Assembly: GCA_965116435.1 (NCBI GenBank)
Contig: OZ220686.1
Coordinates: 744,001-808,000, forward strand
Origin: VXPQ01 sp965116435
GTDB taxonomy: Bacteria; Bacteroidota; Rhodothermia; Rhodothermales; VXPQ01
Direction of reading: 5' to 3'
DNA length: 64,000 bases
A model generated the notes under the pieces. The model had not been told where the DNA came from. It worked only from the letters and a program-made list of their open reading frames with translations, and made no database searches. Positions 1-8,125 of the stretch are shown piece after piece. Within the stretch, counting starts at the first letter, position 1. Each line of letters starts with the position of its first letter. A program made the translations under genes and the position numbers.

Positions 1-128
1 TGTGCGATGCAACCCGCTCAACGCTACCTTCAGGCAAGGTCACGAACGCAAGGACGCCGTAACGCCCGGCTGTCAATCCACACGCGAAACACGGACCCGT
101 TCATCTCCTGGAGGTGAGCGGGTTTTTT
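1..128 (+). promoter_or_regulatory. 5' leader of the sulfate-reduction operon, possible SAM-type riboswitch tail
   Basis: This structured leader precedes the sulfite reductase start at 202 and ends in a terminator-like hairpin (95-128). Positions 5-50 carry a GATG-AACCCG stretch and an AAGGT stretch that loosely resemble the 3' half of the SAM-I aptamer. The 5' half would lie outside the window, so the class cannot be settled. SAM-responsive attenuation is common for sulfur-assimilation operons, which is why this reading is favoured. It could equally be the 3' end of an unrelated upstream transcript. Confidence 0.35.
95..128 (+). terminator. Rho-independent terminator or attenuator hairpin
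   Basis: A stem of about 12 pairs (ACCCGTTCATCT against AGGTGAGCGGGT, two of them G-U) closes a five-base loop and is followed at once by a run of six T. It lies 74 bases before the sulfite reductase ATG. It either ends an upstream transcript or acts as the expression platform of a leader riboswitch. Confidence 0.7.
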
Positions 129-201
129 AGTTTCTGCGCACGGCGTCCAACGTCCAGCAAGCACGCCTCCATCTCTCATTCCCTTATCCATTGCCCCCAA
201 C

Positions 202-2064
202 ATGCCTTTCCAATCCATCAGCACGGACCAGAAAGCACGGACTCCTTCGGGAGAAAAACGCTCCGCTACGCAGGGACGGAAACACGTCCAGACGGCTCCC
301 CCGCCCGGCGCAAAGCCAAAACGCCTCCCCGGTAACGCGGCGCAGGCATCCAGGCTGTCGGGAATAGAGCGCATAAAAATGGCGGGCGGGCATCTGCGGG
401 GAACGCTCCGCAGCGACCTGGAAGATATCCCGGACCATTTCAACGAATCCGGAAAACAACTCCTGAAATTTCACGGGGTTTACCAACAGCGCGACCGCGA
501 AAACCGCAAGGCGGGCGAAAAACGCTACAGTTTCATGGTGCGGTCGCGGATTCCCGGAGGACGCCTGACGGCGTCGCAATATCTTGCGCACGATGCCTTG
601 GCGGACCGGTACGGCAATGGAACGCTTCGCATCACGACCCGTCAGGGCCTTCAAATACACGGCGTGATCAAAACGGAACTCCGGGAAACGCTACGCTCCA
701 TCCATGACGTGCTGCTGACAACCCTCGCCGCATGCGGCGATGTGGTGCGCAATACCATGTTGTCGCCGGTTCCCGCCACCCATCCCGTCCATGACGCCAT
801 AGAGACATCCGTACAGCGCCTGGCCGAGGCCCTGCTGCCCCAAACGCGCGCCTACCACGACGTGTGGCTCGAAGGCGCCAAGACGTACGACGGCCTTGCA
901 GAAACCGCCGACACGCGGCCCGAAAACGCCGAACGGCGCAACGAGCGCGAAGAACCCCTCTACGGCGCGGCCTACCTCCCGCGAAAATTCAAAATAGGCG
1001 TCGCGTATCCAGGGGACAACAGCGTCGATGTCTACACGCAGGACATTGGCCTCATCGCCATCGCCGACAAGGAAACGTTCCTCGGATGCAACGTACTGGT
1101 CGGGGGCGGGCTCGGAATGACGCACAAGAAACCGCAAACGTACCCTCGCCTGGGGACCCTGATCGGCTTCGTGCCCGCCGAACGCTTGCTTGACGTCGTG
1201 CGCGCTATCGTGACCATCCAGCGGGATCACGGGGACCGCTCCAACCGGCGCCATGCCCGCATGAAATACCTGATCGACGATTGGGGAATAGACCGGTTTG
1301 TCCAGGAACTGGAAAAGCGGCTCCGGTATGCGCTGGATCCTCCGCGGCAGACCGAACCGTTGCGAAACAACCTGTACCTGGGCTGGCGCAAACAACTGGA
1401 CGGACGCTGGTTCTATGGAATATCCGTAGAAAACGGACGCATCCGCGACGCGAACGGCCTGCGTCTCAAATCGGGGCTGCGGGCCGTCATCGAACAACTC
1501 CAGCCCGGCGTGCGGCTCACGCCGAACCATGATGTGCTGCTGGCCGACATCGACGAGGCCGCGCGGCCGGAGGTAGAAGCCCTGCTGGATGCGCACGGAG
1601 TCCCAAGGCCGGAGGCGCTGTCGCTCGCCCGCAAACACGCGATGGCCTGCCCGGCGCTTCCTACCTGCGGGCTTGCGCTGACCGAAGCGGAGCGGGTCAT
1701 GCCCACTGTAATCGACCGCATAGAGGCGGAATTAGCCAGCCTGGGACTGGAGCAGGAAATCGTGTCCGTCCGCATGACCGGATGCCCCAACGGGTGTGCC
1801 CGCCCGTACGTAGCCGATATCGGCCTGGTCGGACGCTCGGGCGATACGTATGCCGTATTTCTGGGAGGGGATCCTGACGGCGTACGCCTGAACAAGCTGT
1901 TCCGGGACCTCGTCCCGCTCAACGACATCGTCCCTGTGCTCCGCCCGATCCTGCGCGCCTTTCGGGAAGAACGTCGGGACGGAGAGGGATTTGGCAGTTA
2001 TTGCGCTCGAATCGGGAACGAAAACCTCAACCAGATCACCGAAAAACACCGGAACCATGCATAA
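202..2064 (+). CDS. Assimilatory sulfite (nitrite/sulfite) reductase hemoprotein
   Basis: It is the siroheme/[4Fe-4S] enzyme that reduces sulfite to sulfide (six electrons) in cytoplasmic sulfate assimilation. The 620-residue protein has the two ferredoxin-like halves of the family. The cluster-siroheme ligands are visible as C483-x5-C489 and C528-x3-C532 (GCPNGCARP). The first ~55 residues are basic and poorly conserved in appearance, so a later start is possible, but the first clearly conserved stretch begins near residue 57. Its stop overlaps the next start by 8 bases (ATGCATAA). The next three genes supply siroheme and sulfite, which supports sulfite rather than nitrite as substrate. No flavoprotein cysJ is visible, so the electron donor is unknown and may be ferredoxin. 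Confidence 0.9.
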   Translation: MPFQSISTDQKARTPSGEKRSATQGRKHVQTAPPPGAKPKRLPGNAAQASRLSGIERIKMAGGHLRGTLRSDLEDIPDHFNESGKQLLKFHGVYQQRDRENRKAGEKRYSFMVRSRIPGGRLTASQYLAHDALADRYGNGTLRITTRQGLQIHGVIKTELRETLRSIHDVLLTTLAACGDVVRNTMLSPVPATHPVHDAIETSVQRLAEALLPQTRAYHDVWLEGAKTYDGLAETADTRPENAERRNEREEPLYGAAYLPRKFKIGVAYPGDNSVDVYTQDIGLIAIADKETFLGCNVLVGGGLGMTHKKPQTYPRLGTLIGFVPAERLLDVVRAIVTIQRDHGDRSNRRHARMKYLIDDWGIDRFVQELEKRLRYALDPPRQTEPLRNNLYLGWRKQLDGRWFYGISVENGRIRDANGLRLKSGLRAVIEQLQPGVRLTPNHDVLLADIDEAARPEVEALLDAHGVPRPEALSLARKHAMACPALPTCGLALTEAERVMPTVIDRIEAELASLGLEQEIVSVRMTGCPNGCARPYVADIGLVGRSGDTYAVFLGGDPDGVRLNKLFRDLVPLNDIVPVLRPILRAFREERRDGEGFGSYCARIGNENLNQITEKHRNHA

Positions 2065-2884
2065 CCAGCCTGAACCGGGACATGTCTACCTTGTGGGAGC
2101 CGGTCCCGGGGATCCCGATTTGATCACCGTTGGAGGCCTTCGCCTCATTCGAGGCGCGGATGTGGTGGTATTCGATCGCCTCGTTCACCCCGGTCTGCTG
2201 CAGTGCATCCGTCTGGAGGCCGAACGCATCTATGTCGGGAAAGCGCCTGGAAAGCATTCGACTTCGCAGGACGCCATCCATGAAATACTTGTCGACCGCG
2301 CCCGGCGGGGCCTGAGCGTAGCGCGTCTGAAAGGAGGAGACCCTTTCGTGTTCGGACGCGGCGGCGAAGAATGCCTGGCGCTCGCCGAGGCGGGCATCCC
2401 GTTCCACATTGTCCCTGGCGTGTCCAGCGCCATCTCGGCGCCGGCCTTCGCGGGCATCCCGGTGACATGCCGCAACATTTCCGCGGGGTTTACGGTCGTG
2501 ACGGGGCATTCGTGCCTGGGGAGCGACGAACCGGACTGGGATGCGATGGCGCGGACAGGAACGCTCGTCATTTTAATGGGACTCCGGAATTTGCCCCGAA
2601 TCGGGGAGCGCTTGATGGCTGCCGGCCTTGATCCCGACACCCCCGCCGCCGTGATCGAATCCGCCGCCACCGAAGACCAGAACGTGGTGGCGGGCACGCT
2701 CGAAACGATCGGGCTGCTCAGCCTCGGATGCGCGCCGCCGGCAACAATCGTAATCGGCGACGTCGTATCGCTTCATTACCGAATGCCATGGTTTCATAAA
2801 GGACTCGTATCTTTAGAGGATCTACATGGAGCCAGCATTCCGTTCGCTCATCATCGACCCGTAGATCGTAATTTCGCATTATGA
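2057..2884 (+). CDS. cobA: Uroporphyrinogen-III C-methyltransferase (SUMT)
   Basis: It methylates uroporphyrinogen III at C2 and C7 with SAM to give precorrin-2, the first step towards the siroheme used by the preceding reductase. The 275-residue protein is a stand-alone SUMT of normal length. The SAM-binding loop VGAGPGDPDLIT is near residue 13, GGDPFVFGRG near 92, and PGVSSA and VTGH motifs follow. The ATG at 2057 overlaps the sulfite reductase stop by 8 bases, favoured over in-frame starts upstream because the conserved sequence begins here. The stop overlaps the cysH start as ATGA, so the genes are translationally coupled. Confidence 0.92.
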   Translation: MHNQPEPGHVYLVGAGPGDPDLITVGGLRLIRGADVVVFDRLVHPGLLQCIRLEAERIYVGKAPGKHSTSQDAIHEILVDRARRGLSVARLKGGDPFVFGRGGEECLALAEAGIPFHIVPGVSSAISAPAFAGIPVTCRNISAGFTVVTGHSCLGSDEPDWDAMARTGTLVILMGLRNLPRIGERLMAAGLDPDTPAAVIESAATEDQNVVAGTLETIGLLSLGCAPPATIVIGDVVSLHYRMPWFHKGLVSLEDLHGASIPFAHHRPVDRNFAL

Positions 2885-3603
2885 GTTTGACCCAAGTCGA
2901 TATCCAGGTGGCCAATATGCGGTTGAAAAACGCTTGGCCAGACAGCGTACTTACATGGGCCTTCGAAGCCTTTGGCGAGAAAGCCGCCATGGGAACCGGA
3001 TTTGGCCTTTCGGGCGTGGTCTTGATGCACATGCTGTCGCGCATGCGTCCGAATGCATGCGTGTTCTATCTCGACACGGACCTGCTTTTCCCCGAGGCCT
3101 ACGCGTTGAAAAGCCGGCTGGAAGACCAGCTGGGCCTTCGGTTCCTCCGCGTCCATTCGCAACTCTCCCTGCAGGACCAGGCCGCGCAGGAAGGCGAAAA
3201 TCTTTGGAGCGTCAACCCGGACCGGTGCTGCTTTCTGCGGAAAATGCAGCCGCTTCGGCGCTTTCTGTCCTCGAAAGACGCCTGGATCACGGCGGTGCGG
3301 CGGGATCAATCGCCTACCCGGAAGAACATCGCCATCGCGGAATGGGAGCCTGCGTACGACCTGGTCAAAATCAACCCGCTGGCCACCTGGACGGAAGAAG
3401 ACGTCCGGCGGTACATAGACGCGCACGATCTCCCCTACAATCCCATGCACGACATGGGCTACCCAAGCGTGGGCTGCATCCCGTGCACGAAACCCGTCCG
3501 GAACGGCCAGAACATTCGTTCGGGGCGCTGGCAGGAACACGTCAAGATGGAGTGCGGCATACACTCGTATGCGCTGGAAGAGAAACCGGTCGACAACACA
3601 TGA
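2881..3603 (+). CDS. cysH: Assimilatory APS (phospho-adenylyl-sulfate) reductase, [4Fe-4S] type
   Basis: It reduces activated sulfate (APS or PAPS) to sulfite with thioredoxin-like reductant. The 240-residue protein has the adenylyl-sulfate fold. The iron-sulfur cysteine pairs of the APS-using subgroup are present (C116-C117 and C199-x2-C202), as is the catalytic C225 in an ECGIH motif near the C-terminus. Because both pairs are present, APS is the more likely substrate. It overlaps cobA upstream and the precorrin-2 dehydrogenase downstream, both by ATGA, placing all four genes on one transcript. No sulfate adenylyltransferase is visible in the window. Confidence 0.92.
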   Translation: MSLTQVDIQVANMRLKNAWPDSVLTWAFEAFGEKAAMGTGFGLSGVVLMHMLSRMRPNACVFYLDTDLLFPEAYALKSRLEDQLGLRFLRVHSQLSLQDQAAQEGENLWSVNPDRCCFLRKMQPLRRFLSSKDAWITAVRRDQSPTRKNIAIAEWEPAYDLVKINPLATWTEEDVRRYIDAHDLPYNPMHDMGYPSVGCIPCTKPVRNGQNIRSGRWQEHVKMECGIHSYALEEKPVDNT

Positions 3604-4328
3604 AACCCTACCCGATCTGGCTCAACAACCTGAAAGGCAAGCAATGCGTCGTGTTCGGGGGAGGGCACGAGGGGGAAGCCGAGCGCAAGGTGCAGGAGTT
3701 GTTGGCGTGCGATGCCCTCGTAAAGGTTGTCAGCCCCGCTTTTCCAGCCGCGCTTGCTGCGCACGATCGCGTCGAATGGATTCCGCGAACCTATCGCGCC
3801 GGAGACCTTGGCGGAGCCTTTCTCGCTATCGTCAGCGAAACCAATCCGGCGAAAACGCAACCGATATGGGAGGAAGCGCAGCAACAAAACGTCTTGATCA
3901 ACGCCATGGACGACATTCCGCATTGCACATTCGTGGCCGGATCGGTCGTGCGACGCGGAAAACTCGTCTTCTCCATTTCCACCAGCGGCGCCGCGCCGAC
4001 GCTTGCCGTGCGATTGCGTCAACGCTTCGAAAAAGAATTCGGAGCGCAGTATGAGATCTTCCTGGACTGGATGGCCGCCATGCGCGAACCGATGTCTGCC
4101 AGATATCCAGACTTCGCTATGCGCCGGCGCATCTGGTATACCCTCGCCGACAGCGACATAATAGACCTGCTCCAGGAAGAACGGGTCGCAGACGCGGTAG
4201 AGCGCCTGATCGCGCTCGCGGGTCGGGACGTGGTGGAACAAGCCCAGATCATTCCGGCGCCACCCGCTGTGTCCGCGCTGCGGACGACCGCCCGGCGCAA
4301 ACAAGCGCAGCAGCAGGGGATGCACTGA
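3600..4328 (+). CDS. Precorrin-2 dehydrogenase / sirohydrochlorin ferrochelatase (CysG N-terminal type)
   Basis: It oxidises precorrin-2 to sirohydrochlorin and probably inserts iron, completing siroheme. The 242-residue protein matches Met8/SirC-type enzymes. The NAD-binding loop VVFGGGHEGEAERKV is at residues 17-31, and the conserved FSISTSGAAPTLA segment is near 125-137. The start at 3600 overlaps the cysH stop (ATGA); the open frame extends far upstream but only as a shadow of cysH. The last codons, including the TGA, lie inside the inverted terminal repeat of a MITE-like element, so the original C-terminus may have been replaced on insertion. SUMT is encoded separately, as expected for split systems. 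Confidence 0.88.
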   Translation: MKPYPIWLNNLKGKQCVVFGGGHEGEAERKVQELLACDALVKVVSPAFPAALAAHDRVEWIPRTYRAGDLGGAFLAIVSETNPAKTQPIWEEAQQQNVLINAMDDIPHCTFVAGSVVRRGKLVFSISTSGAAPTLAVRLRQRFEKEFGAQYEIFLDWMAAMREPMSARYPDFAMRRRIWYTLADSDIIDLLQEERVADAVERLIALAGRDVVEQAQIIPAPPAVSALRTTARRKQAQQQGMH

Positions 4329-4566
4329 TTAAGTCCGCGAAGATCAGAGGCAGCGAGGGGTGCGCTGGCAAGGAATGACGAAGCAGCGTGGTAGGCCCCA
4401 CGTAATGAGGAATGACGCAGCCAGCGCGCTCCTCGATGCCTCCCGAAGGGCGCTTCACGACACCGACGACGCAAAACGCCGTGTTTTCCGATGATTTTAA
4501 CGATGAAATCATTACAAACGGTGCGTACGTGAAGCGCTGATCGAAGTGGATTTGATCAGTGCATCC
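4318..4566 (+). mobile_element. MITE-like inverted-repeat element, copy A
   Basis: It is a 249-bp non-coding element. It starts GGATGCACTGATTAAGTCCG and ends with a ~30-base imperfect inverted copy of that start. Each end also folds on itself (CTGATT...GATCAG). Near-identical copies occur at 14033-14285 (inverted) and 23504-23756, with truncated ones at 5398-5479 and 21460-21673. It overlaps the 3' end of the precorrin-2 dehydrogenase gene. No target-site duplication is obvious and no transposase lies in the window, so any mobility would be in trans. Confidence 0.8.
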
Positions 4567-4574
4567 CAGGATAC

Positions 4575-4660
4575 ATGAACGCCGCTGCGGGCTTCGTCGG
4601 CCTTGGTGTTACGGGCCCGGGCATGGCGCACACGCTTGCCCGGCGCGGCGACCGCCTCGC
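4575..4660 (+). pseudogene. N-terminal remnant of a 3-hydroxyisobutyrate dehydrogenase-like gene
   Basis: Reading from the ATG at 4575, the first ~30 codons give GFVGLGVTGPGMAHTLARRG, which matches the Rossmann start of 6-phosphogluconate/3-hydroxyisobutyrate dehydrogenases (GFxGLGxxGxxMAxxLxxxG). The frame then runs straight into the 3' end of the oppositely oriented YceI gene with no catalytic domain. It lies 8 bases from MITE copy A. I read it as a truncated relic left by a deletion or insertion; chance resemblance is possible because it is short. Confidence 0.5.
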
Positions 4661-5251
4661 TTATTCGCCCGCCGCAAACGTCACGTCGAAATGCACGGTC
4701 ACCTCGTTGCCCGTACGCAGCGCGCCGGCCAACGCCGAGGGCGGACGCATCCCGTAGTCCGTGAAGAGAATCGGCGCCATGCCCATGTAGCGCATCGACC
4801 CGTCCTCAAGCTGTTCGGCGGACACCTCCATCTCGATCGGCTTTGTTACGCCCGCAATGGTCAGCTGCCCCTCGGTGAGCAACAGGCCCGCATCGGCCTC
4901 GGAAACGGAAACGCCCGTCAACCGGTAGACGATCTCCGGATGCTCGCGGCTCTTCAGGGCGCCGGTAATCTTGCGATTCATAATGGTCCCCTTGTCGCCC
5001 TTGATCTGCCCGGAGGCCACCGTAAGCGCAAGGCTGTCCGGCGCCATCGCATCGCCCATCCGGACCACCCCGGTTATTTCCTGGGCGCGCACGGTCCAGT
5101 CGCTCCGGTTGGACGTACCGTCTATCCAGAGCGAACTCTCCGACGACAAGGCCAGCGTTTGCGCCCGCGCCGTCTCCGGCGGCGCAAAAGCCGCCAGGGC
5201 CAGGAGGGCGGCGACCCAAATCATTCCGTGTTTCGTCGTGGCGTGTTTCAT
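4661..5251 (-). CDS. YceI-like family periplasmic protein
   Basis: It is a 196-residue secreted lipocalin-like protein of the YceI family, whose members bind amphiphilic or polyisoprenoid ligands in the periplasm. A signal peptide spans about residues 1-31 and ends in ARAQ. Family features follow: a SDWTVRA segment, a central alternation of short strands, the ITGVTKP-like LTIAGVTKPIEMEV block and a C-terminal VTVHFDVTFAA strand. It stands alone: upstream is a degenerate element copy, and downstream are a dehydrogenase relic and MITE copy A. The biological ligand cannot be told from the sequence. Confidence 0.88.
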   Translation of the reverse strand: MKHATTKHGMIWVAALLALAAFAPPETARAQTLALSSESSLWIDGTSNRSDWTVRAQEITGVVRMGDAMAPDSLALTVASGQIKGDKGTIMNRKITGALKSREHPEIVYRLTGVSVSEADAGLLLTEGQLTIAGVTKPIEMEVSAEQLEDGSMRYMGMAPILFTDYGMRPPSALAGALRTGNEVTVHFDVTFAAGE

Positions 5252-5397
5252 GGCGTTGCGATGCGTTTTTCCGTTGCTGTTCCGTTACCATTTCCGTGGC
5301 ATTCCCAGACGGGGCTTTCCCGACAGCCCCGGTATGGGACGCTTTCCGGCGCAGGTTGTTGCCGCAAGCGGCCGTTCTTTTTTCACGCGGACACGGT

Positions 5398-5479
5398 GGG
5401 GCTTGCCCCTTTGCTTCGTCATTCCTTGCCCGCGCACGCCGCGCTGCCTCTGATCTTTGCGGACGTAATCAGGGCATCC
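5398..5479 (-). mobile_element. Truncated and degenerate MITE-like copy D
   Basis: It matches about 80 bases of one end of the element seen in full at 14033-14285: the CTTCGTCATTCCTTGCC block, CTGCCTCTGATCTT and the terminal GCGGACGTAATCAGGGCATCC-like end. The other two thirds are missing. Its divergence suggests an older insertion than copies A, B and E. Confidence 0.65.
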
Positions 5480-5493
5480 TGTGCTTTTTCCTA

Positions 5494-5523
5494 TTGACAA
5501 TATGCAACATATGTTGCTATTTA
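5494..5523 (+). promoter_or_regulatory. Candidate promoter with palindromic operator in the spacer
   Basis: A perfect TTGACA (5494-5499) is followed after 18 bases by TATTTA (5518-5523). The spacer holds a perfect 14-base palindrome, GCAACATATGTTGC (5504-5517), where a dimeric repressor could bind. It faces the Gfo/Idh gene starting at 5727. The promoter consensus is the general sigma-70 one rather than the Bacteroidota TANNTTTG type, so the assignment is tentative. Confidence 0.45.
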
Positions 5524-5726
5524 GTAAATTCATACGAATAACGCGTTCCCGAAACAATTCCGAAACAACCCGAGCTGATAAAACGGCCTGAAAAAACCGG
5601 ACCATGCGTGCGGACAAGCCTCCGCAGACCGCCTTTCCGTCGAAAGGGCTTTCGGTTTCGTTCCATTCCACCGCTTCGCCGCGATCGCCGCATGGAAGCG
5701 ACATACCTACCAACCCACTGCCAACC

Positions 5727-7085
5727 ATGAACAGGAAAAAAACGTCCACAGACGCCGCGACCCGGCGTGAATTCGTCAAGAAGAGTGCGCTCGGAGCCGC
5801 CGCCATGCTTGCGGGATACACTCCGGCCATGGCCAACGCCCCGCGCCGGGTACCCTCTGCGCGCAAGATGGCGCCCGCATCCGTCCTCGGCGCCAACGAC
5901 CGCCTGAACATCGGATTCATAGGCGTCGGCGGCCAGGGATACAATGCCCATGTGGGCGCCATCGACAATCATGGCGCGGAATTCAACGCAGCAGGCGTGG
6001 CCGTATCCGACGTATTCAACAAAAGGCGGGATCGCGCCGCCGAACGGCTGGGCCTCTCCGCCGCGGATGCGTACGCCGACTACCGCAGCCTGCTTGAGCG
6101 GGACGATATAGACGCCGTCTTTATCGGCGCCGTGGATCACTGGCACTCGGCCATCGCCACGGAGGCCATGGACGCCGGCAAGCATATCTACTGCGAAAAG
6201 CCGATGACGCGCTACCTGCACGAAGCGTTCGACATCTACGACAAAACGATGGAAACCGGCATGATTTTCCAGATCGGTTCCCAGTATTGCACGGAAGGCA
6301 AATGGCATCGCGCCGCGGAAATGATCCAGGACGGCATGATCGGCCCCCTCGTGCTGGGGCAGGATTCCTACTGCCGCAACAACCCCGACGGGGAATGGAA
6401 TTACGGGATCGACGAAGATTCCAATGCGGACAATATCGACTGGAGCTCGTGGCTCGGTCCGGTTTCGGATCGTCCGTTCAGCGCCGACGAATATCACCGC
6501 TGGCGCAAGTATTATCCGTACTGCGCAGGCATCCTCGGGGACTTGCTGGCCCACCGCATCCATCCGCTGATGCTGGCCACCGGCGCGCCCGAATGGCCGG
6601 TGCGGGTCACTTCGCTCGGTACACGCAAGATTACGACCGACCGCGACGTCCCCGACAACACGCAGGTGCTTGCCGAATTCCCCAGCGGCCTCACCATCAT
6701 GGTGATCGGCAGCACGGTGAACGAGCAGGGACTCCAGCAGGTTATCCGGGGCCACGAAGGCACGTTGTACTTCAGCGGCAACAGCATTGAACTGCGCCCG
6801 GAACGGCCTTTCTCTGAATTCATCGACCACCAGACCGAGGAAAACATCGAGCCGGGCGTAAGCGTGCCCGCGCACGTGGAAAACTGGTTGACCTCCATCC
6901 GCGAGAACAAGCAGCCGAACGGCAACATCGACCTTTCGATCAAGGCGCAAACGATCATCTGCCTGGCCGAAATGTCGACCCGCCTGGGCGAAATGCTCTA
7001 CTTCGACGAAGCCACGCGGAAAATCACGACGGGTAGCGGACGCGAGATCGAGCCGATCACGTACGGCACGCTCGAACTGTCGTAA
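5727..7085 (+). CDS. Tat-exported Gfo/Idh/MocA family oxidoreductase
   Basis: It is a 452-residue NAD(P)-dependent sugar oxidoreductase. A twin-arginine signal (TRREFVKKS, residues ~11-19, then a hydrophobic run to AMANA) targets it folded to the periplasm. The mature part starts with a Rossmann segment (IGFIGVGGQGYNAHV). The EKPMT motif, with the family's conserved lysine, follows at the end of the nucleotide-binding domain, then a GFO/IDH C-terminal domain. The ATG at 5727 is chosen because the Tat motif starts right after it. It heads a row of three such genes with apbE between the first two. Substrate unknown; the tightly held cofactor of glucose-fructose oxidoreductases is the precedent for periplasmic use. 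Confidence 0.85.
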   Translation: MNRKKTSTDAATRREFVKKSALGAAAMLAGYTPAMANAPRRVPSARKMAPASVLGANDRLNIGFIGVGGQGYNAHVGAIDNHGAEFNAAGVAVSDVFNKRRDRAAERLGLSAADAYADYRSLLERDDIDAVFIGAVDHWHSAIATEAMDAGKHIYCEKPMTRYLHEAFDIYDKTMETGMIFQIGSQYCTEGKWHRAAEMIQDGMIGPLVLGQDSYCRNNPDGEWNYGIDEDSNADNIDWSSWLGPVSDRPFSADEYHRWRKYYPYCAGILGDLLAHRIHPLMLATGAPEWPVRVTSLGTRKITTDRDVPDNTQVLAEFPSGLTIMVIGSTVNEQGLQQVIRGHEGTLYFSGNSIELRPERPFSEFIDHQTEENIEPGVSVPAHVENWLTSIRENKQPNGNIDLSIKAQTIICLAEMSTRLGEMLYFDEATRKITTGSGREIEPITYGTLELS

Positions 7086-7112
7086 GACGCACGGAAAAAG
7101 GCGGAGGCGGGG

Positions 7113-8075
7113 ATGGATACGGTTCGATTGGCGCGCCGGGCGATGGCTTGTCGCTTCGAGTTGGTCCTCGAGGGCGAGGACCCGCCGAGGCTACGAGCCG
7201 CTGGCGAAGAAGCGTTCCGCGAAATCGAATGGCTGGAAACACGGCTTTCCAGATTCCTTCCCGCCTCCGACGTGTCCCGGATCAATGCCCGCGCCGCCAC
7301 AGAGGCCGTGCCGGTCGAACCGTGGCTATTCCGCCTGTTGAAACGGTCGCTACGTCTGTACGACAGTACGAACGGGGCGTTCGACCTGACGGTGGGGCCG
7401 CTCATGCACGCATGGGGGTTCTACGGCGACGGCGGGTGCATGCCGAACGCCGATACATTGGAGGAGGCGCGGCAACGCACAGGCATGCATCTTGTCGAAC
7501 TGGACGAGGCGCAGCGGACGGTGCGTTTTGCGCGGGAAGGGGTGGCCCTCGATTTCGGGGCGATAGGAAAGGGGTACGCAGTGGACGAAGCCATGCACAT
7601 ATTGCGGGAGGCTGGCGTGGAGCGGGCCTTTTTGCACGGCGGAACCAGTACGATGTACGGCCTGGGGAAACCTGCGGACGCCGAGGCATGGAACGTCGCC
7701 ATCGTCGATCCCCGATCCCCGGACGAACCCGTCGCCGTGGCTGCGCTTCGGGACGAAGCCTTGTCGGTTTCGGCGACGTCCGGCAAATCGTTCGAGTTCG
7801 AGGGCGTGGACTATGGCCATGTGCTGGACCCCCGCCTCGGGAAACCGGTGCGCGGGGCCGTGCTTGCAGCGACCGTGACCGCCGACGCCGCGACCGCCGA
7901 CGCCGTTTCGACGGCCCTGCTCGTACATGCTCGCCCCTTTCCAGGCTATCGATCCCTGATTATCGAACCGGGCGCACCCCGGCGCATTGTACGCAAGGAC
8001 ATGGCCCTGTACTCGCCCGGCGGTTGCGCAATGGCCTCCGCCGGGCCGGCAAGGAACGGCCATGCCGCTCTTTGA
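7113..8075 (+). CDS. apbE: FAD:protein FMN transferase (ApbE family)
   Basis: It attaches FMN covalently to Ser/Thr of target flavoproteins using FAD. The 320-residue protein has the family blocks: an N-terminal MACRFELVLEG segment, a central LDFGAIGKGYAVDEA stretch, an HGGTSTMYGLG loop for FAD binding, and VDYGHVLDPRLGKPV near residue 232, the usual metal-site region. No signal peptide or lipobox is visible, unlike many homologues, so it may act in the cytoplasm. It lies between two Tat-exported oxidoreductases, but no obvious flavinylation target (NqrC, RnfG or FMN-bind domain) is in the window. The stop codon is the first triplet of a 13-bp tandem repeat. Confidence 0.9.
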   Translation: MDTVRLARRAMACRFELVLEGEDPPRLRAAGEEAFREIEWLETRLSRFLPASDVSRINARAATEAVPVEPWLFRLLKRSLRLYDSTNGAFDLTVGPLMHAWGFYGDGGCMPNADTLEEARQRTGMHLVELDEAQRTVRFAREGVALDFGAIGKGYAVDEAMHILREAGVERAFLHGGTSTMYGLGKPADAEAWNVAIVDPRSPDEPVAVAALRDEALSVSATSGKSFEFEGVDYGHVLDPRLGKPVRGAVLAATVTADAATADAVSTALLVHARPFPGYRSLIIEPGAPRRIVRKDMALYSPGGCAMASAGPARNGHAAL

Positions 8076-8112
8076 TTTTCACTCATGATTTTCACTCATG
8101 ATTTTCATCCCA
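8073..8112 (+). repeat. 13-bp tandem repeat, three units
   Basis: TGATTTTCACTCA occurs twice in tandem and a third, altered copy follows. The array overlaps the apbE stop codon and fills the gap to the next gene, so it lies in the intercistronic leader. Confidence 0.8.
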
Positions 8113-8125
8113 TGACCCTCACGCC

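Larger units (their letters stand above)
5252..5726. other. Gene-free divergent region between YceI and the first Gfo/Idh gene
   Basis: This 475-bp region has no credible gene; the open frames are low-complexity shadows. It holds a truncated MITE copy (5398-5479), an AT-rich promoter-like stretch (5494-5523) and then about 200 bases of apparent 5' untranslated sequence before the ATG at 5727. Confidence 0.7.

Noticed and set aside
4249..4512. Minus-strand frame in MITE copy A with counterparts in copies B, C and E (VVKRPSGGIEE... then PTTLLRHSLPAH...)
   Set aside because: The frame is shared only because the element is repeated. It has no start or length in common among copies and reads through the palindromic ends, so it is not a conserved protein.
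4559..5497. Plus-strand frame of 312 codons opposite YceI
   Set aside because: It is the complement of the YceI gene, basic and low in complexity. The YceI reading has a signal peptide and family motifs.
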